Origin: Oehlia diaphana
Lineage: Eukaryota > Glomeromycota > Glomeromycetes > Glomerales > Glomeraceae
Length of the DNA: 11,964 bases
NCBI GenBank assembly: GCA_003833135.1
Contig: QZLH01000760.1
Span: 31,994-43,957 of the forward strand
Reading direction: 5' to 3'
This document shows, piece after piece, positions 8,328-11,964 of this stretch (its first letter is position 1; every line of letters starts with the position of its first letter). The notes below the pieces were generated by a model. The model had not been told where the DNA came from, searched no databases, and worked only from the letters and a program-made list of their open reading frames with translations. Made by a program: the position numbers and the translations under genes.

Positions 8328-9536
8328 TTAGTTTTTTTCTTTTTTTCTTTTTATTATTATTAATATCATATTTTTGTTAGTAGAAGTTTTCTGTAATGGC
8401 CGTTTGTTCTTATTTTTCAATAATTCCAAAGCCTTGCTAAATCCAGATAATACAATTTCTCTATGTTGTATATTGACATCACATTGCACTTCATTGTTAT
8501 GCTGCACTTCATTATCATACTGTATTTCAGTTTTTGAGTTAATATCTGACGTTTCTTCAGTTAACCTTTACATAACTGAATCTAGAATCTTTCTTTTCTT
8601 TTCTTTTGTTACTTTAAGGTAATTACGCATTCCTGCAAATGAATTATAACCTGAAATTGCCATGAATGGTTAGTAATATTTCTTCTGAAACGTTAATACC
8701 GCATGCAATATAGATTTCATGCCAAGTGCCTGATCATAATACCATTTACTTTAGAAATTGCTAGTAAATAATATTAAAATCATAGATTTAATGTAATAAA
8801 TTAATTTACCTGCTGTATTTGTTGAAATTCCTAAGTAAAATTCTTTGGTTATACAATCTGAGAGTCTCATTGAAATACATTTGCAAATATCTGCATTGGG
8901 TTCAGCTTTGCCTTTAACATCTGATGGAAATGGAATTTCAAATGTATATTGGTTACCTTCCAACCCTCCTTATCATTTTTTTGATGAAATTTCTTAAAAA
9001 TAAATCCATTATCTGCATCTTCAAATTGATTAATTAGTAAATTATAATGTTCACCACCTTGTGGATATCCTAATAAACATATCCATAAAAATATTCTTTT
9101 AAGTAATCCTTTAGGATTATTAGAAGACACAGCATCATGATCTAAAATAATTTTAATTCGTCATTTATCAAGCCTTCATGTGACCTATTCCTAACTTTTT
9201 CATCTCTTTTAATGTGCCATCAAGAGTAGCATGTAACTTTGGAAAATGATTTTTATCTAAAAGGTATAGTTTCATTGTGGAATGGTGTTTTTAAGATGTT
9301 GGCTTATTGAAGCAACTGCATTTTTAAGTGAAGCTCTTGAATATCGCTCTCCAGATTTGTTCTTATACTGTAAATAAACTCATACATTTCTTTTTCAATT
9401 TATTGATTAGAGAAAAGTGATTCTAATGTATATGTATAGCCTACATCTTCATAATTTCGCCAGGAATTTAAAATATTAATCCATTTTTTTGTACATTTAA
9501 CTGTATTTGTTGTATACGACTTTTTTGAAAATAAGA
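8328..9536 (-). pseudogene. Crypton-like tyrosine recombinase (DUF3504 type), decayed
   Basis: Runs leftwards from about 9536. The N-terminal part reads TTNTVKCTKKWINILNSWRN, IEKEMYEFIYSIRT, then GERYSRASLKNAVASISQHL (a core-binding SAM-like domain), then HFPKLHATLDGTLKEMKKLG. The catalytic part follows: DELKIILDHDAVSSNNPKGL, LKRIFLWICLLGYPQGGEHY, INQFEDADNGFIFKKFHQKN and, after a frameshift near 8950, YTFEIPFPSDVKGKAEPNAD. An intron-like gap (from GT at 8809 to about 8750) leads to KWYYDQALGMKS, then GINVSEEI and AISGYNSFAGMRNYLKVTKE, with a charged tail ending at TAA 8328. This order matches DUF3504 proteins (Crypton-derived; KIAA1958/QRICH1/ZMYM type). Gln stands where the catalytic Arg is expected (GYPQGGEH, codon 9061-9059). 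The H-x-x-R box is not visible, which suggests an internal deletion near 8690-8730, and GYNS stands where GHNS would be expected. Stops include 9402 and 8570. The enzyme must be dead. Confidence 0.65.
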
Positions 9537-9616
9537 CTAAAAATTAATAATAATATGTATTTATAAAATGCTTACTTCTTTTATATTCTTCATTATTTTA
9601 CATTAAAATAATGTGC

Positions 9617-9760
9617 ATAAAGAAATTATTAAAGAGGTTAAAGAGGTTTATATAAAAAAATATTAAAGGAGTTACATGTAAAGAAATTATAAAAAAGGTT
9701 CGTGTAAAAAAAAAATTAAAAGAGGTTACGTATAAAAGGGATTATGTGAAGAGTAAAAAA
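9617..9760. repeat. Degenerate A-rich minisatellite
   Basis: About five imperfect copies of a 26-30 base unit resembling TAAAGAAATTATAAAAGAGG followed by TTACGTG: visible starts are near 9618, 9652, 9679, 9706 and 9732. Copies differ by several bases and the first contains an extra AAAGAGGTT. It lies between the recombinase relic and the Tnp2-like core, so it may be part of the inserted element's end or a later expansion. Confidence 0.5.
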
Positions 9761-9788
9761 AATCACAGGATACTGGATAAATCACTTA

Positions 9789-9925
9789 TTCAGCACTTTG
9801 AACTGAATAACTAATGCTACCTAAAGGTAGCTTATTATATTGGAAATCAAATTTGATCAGTTGATCTCAGGCTTCTGCAGAGCTCAGATCAACTAATCTT
9901 CAGCACTTTGTGCCAAATAACTAAT
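9789..9925. repeat. 27-bp direct repeats flanking two hairpins
   Basis: Copies at 9789-9815 and 9899-9925 share TTCAGCACTTTG at one end and AATAACTAAT at the other, 23 of 27 bases identical. Between them are a 7-base stem GCTACCT/AGGTAGC (9816-9822 and 9825-9831) and a 9-base stem AGTTGATCT/AGATCAACT (9859-9867 and 9886-9894). The right copy overlaps the end of the Tnp2-like reading frame. This may be a small insertion with flanking duplication, or a scar at the recombinase insertion boundary. Confidence 0.6.
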
Positions 9926-11129
9926 AAATATTCAATGAGCAAATCATGAATTGATTCCTTAAAATAAAAATTTTCAAATTGTGGCTTCAATAAACTACCC
10001 AGAAATTTCTCTGAACTAGTGATCAATGAGTTTACTATGTTCCTTGAATTCATCAAAAATTGATGCATTTCCTCCACAGATAATTTATTAGTATTGGAAA
10101 ATGATCTAATAGAAGATCATTTGTCAATTAATTCAATACCAAACCTGAACTAATAATATCATTTATATGTGTTTTACCATCACTCTGATCATTAATTCAG
10201 GTTCAATTTTGTAATGGTTATTAGGCAAAGACCCTAATAAAATATAAGGAATTTATAATAAGAAAATGAAAAAATCGTCACTAAAAATAAATTACTTTTA
10301 TCTAATATACCTACCATTCATCCTTTCAAATGAAAAACACTAAAATGAATATAGAGGACTATAATTGTAAAAGCACTCACATAAATGCAATGATAGGTGA
10401 AGGTTCAGCATTATTTTTGCTTCGCCATAGTGTTCTTTGATCAATTTTATTATCCTAATTAATCCTTTATAGGCTTCCTCCATATCATTAACCTCTACAA
10501 TTTGTCTAATTAGAATCATGCAAACTCTTACAAAATAAGTGAGAATTTGCCTATCTTTAGACAGAAAATGATCTCATAACATCATTAAAAAAAGTTTCAC
10601 CATTGATTGGCTGTGAAATTAGAGAATCCTTCACCACATTTAATTTTACTGGGAGTTTGATTTTTCAAATCCACTGGCACTTAAAATTTTGACATCTTCT
10701 TTTCAATTGATTGAAGTACTTTTTCTGTTAAAATCCCTTCATCAACCTATATTCGTTTTGTTATCCATTTAGCAAAGACAATGCATAGGATCAAAATAAG
10801 GTAGTCTTAGCAGTTCAGATCATCTTGTTCCAGTTCTCTTGACAAATTTGACAAATTTATTCCTTTCTGCGTTAAATTTGCATTTTCTGCATTTTGGCAA
10901 TGTGTGGCTGTCCTTCATAATGAACCATTCATCCATATCTGCCAGGTCACCAAAGTTACACTGTTCATTAGCCCTTTTCTCGCAATGATGACATGATGCA
11001 AGGGCAGAGATGTGTCCACACAGTTTTCATGCTGCAGTTATATCACATGAAGCAATAATTAACACAGCTTTAATATCCTTACCATTTGGACATTCATTAG
11101 TGCGAGATTTTCGATTGAACTCTTTCCTG
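9889..11129 (-). pseudogene. Core of a Tnp2-like (CACTA/Plavaka-type) transposase
   Basis: Reads leftwards. It opens without a start at about 11129: FNRKSRTNECPNGKDIKAVL, IIASCDITAA, stop, KLCGHISALASCHHCEK (probable zinc-binding Cys/His set). Then come FGDLADMDEWFIMKDSHTLP, KCRKCKFNAERNKFV, and SELLRLPYFDPMHC around 10778-10820, where the DPMH motif is the hallmark of Tnp2-type enzymes. It continues AKWITKRI, TAG, VDEGILTEKVLQSIEKKMSK, CGEGFSNFTANQW, then RQILTYFVRVCMILIRQIVE, KEHYGEAKIMLNLHLSLHLC, CFSFERMN, an intron, GSLPNNHYKIEPELM, and finally VEEMHQFLMNSRNIVNSLIT to the TGA at 9891-9889. Stops include TGA 10822, TAG 10749, TAA 10683 and TAG 10342, with several frameshifts. The N-terminal half is missing because the LINE begins at about 11130. 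The C-terminal block is at 7919-8310. Confidence 0.72.
10234..10314 (-). other. Intron in the Tnp2-like pseudogene
   Basis: On the - strand the donor GTAGGT begins at 10314 and the acceptor TTATTAG ends at 10234, an 81-base phase-1 intron. Splicing joins CFSFERMNG to SLPNNHYKIEPEL in frame, as expected for this family. The intron sequence is AT-rich with no coding resemblance. Confidence 0.65.
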
Positions 11130-11220
11130 AAATTATTTTTTACGAAAATTTCTGCGTAATAACTTTTTATAAAAAAATACTCCTTTATTTAATTTTATTA
11201 CAAAATATATTAAAAATAAT
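11130..11220 (+). other. Probable 5' leader of the LINE-like element
   Basis: About 90 AT-rich bases between the last recognisable Tnp2-like codons and the ATG at 11221. The context change suggests the LINE starts here, making this its 5' untranslated leader. The exact junction is not visible, and no target-site duplication can be tested because the 3' end lies outside the window. Confidence 0.35.
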
Positions 11221-11964
11221 ATGGACAAGAGTAGAATAACTAGCGAACAAGCTTTAGAGTTTGTTTCCGAACACCATGAAATTTTTTTAGCAAATATTTC
11301 ACACCACTTAGAGTCTTTTATACACTCCGGTTTCTTAAAGACTGTATTTGAAAAAAACCCGTCAGTACCAGTGGATAAAGCCCAGTTACTGATAACGATG
11401 TTTGGCAAGTCTGCCAACCCCGCGAACTTCGCCAGTCAAGCTCAAGCTACGAATATTTCACCGAACACCCTCTCTCTAATATTTTCTATAGCCTTCTATA
11501 TGTCGTCCGCATCGTGGGATATTTTCAAGACCCACTTCTATACGACGTTTGGAGATATGGGTGACGTGAATGATACAGATGATGCAGTAGATGAGTCATC
11601 TGAAGATGAGATTGATTTGGATGATTTAGATCGAATGATCGATAATTTAGGTGACCTAACACCAAATCCAGTATTTGATAAACCTCCAGTACTGCCTGAT
11701 GTGGAAATGACCCCTGTTGATCAAACTGTAACATCCGAATCTTCCCGGAAGAAAAAACAAACGCGTGTTCCAGCTGATAAACAAGCCACGAACCAATCAA
11801 CAACGGCAAAACCTGATGCACAAACATCAGCCAAAAAACCCCAACAAAAGGGGAAGATATCACCTGACAATGAGACTAATCTAATACTGACCGGATACGA
11901 AGCTGTCGGAGAGGAGCAAGAGCGAATCCGAGACATAATAGTTTACGATATCCCGTATACCTGG
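11221..11964 (+). CDS. LINE-like retrotransposon ORF1, intact but cut by window end
   Basis: An uninterrupted frame of 248 codons from ATG 11221 to the last base, with no stop. The protein begins MDKSRITSEQALEFVSEHHE. It has a mostly helical N-terminal part (1-110), a strongly acidic stretch (about 112-146, with SSEDEIDLDDLDR), a Pro/Lys/Gln/Thr-rich disordered linker (about 150-217, with RKKKQ and KKPQQKGK), and then the start of what looks like a folded nucleic-acid-binding domain (DIIVYDIPYTW). That last segment resembles VMVYNILEDV in the degraded copy at 6421-7009, which continues into SFKIVQTG...KLAGYF. This supports ORF1 of a LINE family and not a host gene. Expected role: binding element RNA in a ribonucleoprotein; ORF2 would lie beyond the window. 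The frame has 31 CpG in 744 bases, unlike all the dead elements nearby, so this is a recent insertion. The alternative is a host gene with an RRM-like domain, which I consider less likely. Confidence 0.6.
   Translation, partial: MDKSRITSEQALEFVSEHHEIFLANISHHLESFIHSGFLKTVFEKNPSVPVDKAQLLITMFGKSANPANFASQAQATNISPNTLSLIFSIAFYMSSASWDIFKTHFYTTFGDMGDVNDTDDAVDESSEDEIDLDDLDRMIDNLGDLTPNPVFDKPPVLPDVEMTPVDQTVTSESSRKKKQTRVPADKQATNQSTTAKPDAQTSAKKPQQKGKISPDNETNLILTGYEAVGEEQERIRDIIVYDIPYTW

Noticed and set aside
8374..8622. 82-codon open frame on the + strand, hydrophobic and Cys/Ser-rich
   Set aside because: Antisense to the charged C-terminal tail of the recombinase relic, which explains its apparent membrane-like character.
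8328..11129. A single fused transposase-recombinase gene
   Set aside because: The recombinase has its own N-terminal domain and tail and lies between blocks that fit together without it, so insertion explains the layout better than fusion; kept only as an alternative.
11133..11417. 94-codon open frame on the - strand with a hydrophobic segment
   Set aside because: Antisense to the start of the intact LINE ORF1; no independent support.
11525..11936. Two overlapping open frames on the - strand (112 and 71 codons)
   Set aside because: Both are antisense to the LINE ORF1 acidic and linker regions, and they overlap each other.

Overview
This looks like a transposon graveyard from an AT-rich fungal nuclear genome. 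The transposase families, the short GT...AG introns and the TTAGGG-type repeats point to an arbuscular mycorrhizal fungus (Glomeromycotina, Rhizophagus-like). That assignment rests on remembered family resemblance, not on a search. The window has no convincing host gene, rRNA, tRNA or CRISPR array. Nearly every coding trace belongs to a mobile element, and all but one are broken by stops and frameshifts.

Left part (1-5040): an AT-rich non-coding stretch with a series of AGGTGATATCACCT-type palindromes. It is followed by a decayed Mutator-like (MULE) transposase on the + strand (758-3435), which keeps a FAR1-like N-terminus, DDE core, SWIM zinc finger and zinc-knuckle tail. One of its introns is filled with a telomere-like (TTAGGG/TTAGGA) tract. 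A second, different MULE/DDE-type transposase relic lies on the - strand (3687-5037).

Middle (5040-7900): small fragments. These are two pieces of unrecognised repeated-protein sequence, a cluster of perfect palindromes, a 40-residue stub resembling the N-terminus of BED-finger/hAT proteins, a fold-back element built from GGTCTGGTCC, a degraded LINE-like ORF1 segment (6421-7009), and a SWIM-region scrap of another MULE on the - strand.

Right part (7900-11964): a Tnp2-like (CACTA/Plavaka-type) transposase pseudogene on the - strand lies in two blocks (11129-9889 and 8310-7919). Between them sits a DUF3504-type, Crypton-like tyrosine recombinase pseudogene in the same orientation, so the picture is a nested insertion. 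The upstream end of the Tnp2 gene is cut off where a LINE-like element begins on the + strand. Its ORF1 (11221 to the window end, 248 codons and still open) is the only intact long reading frame, and it is far richer in CpG than the rest.

Many in-frame stops in the dead copies sit where the family has Arg (CGA), Gln (CAA) or Trp (TGG), as expected from C-to-T changes on either strand. CpG is scarce in the dead copies and common in the young LINE. The genes do not form a pathway; the window records successive insertion, mutation decay and nesting.
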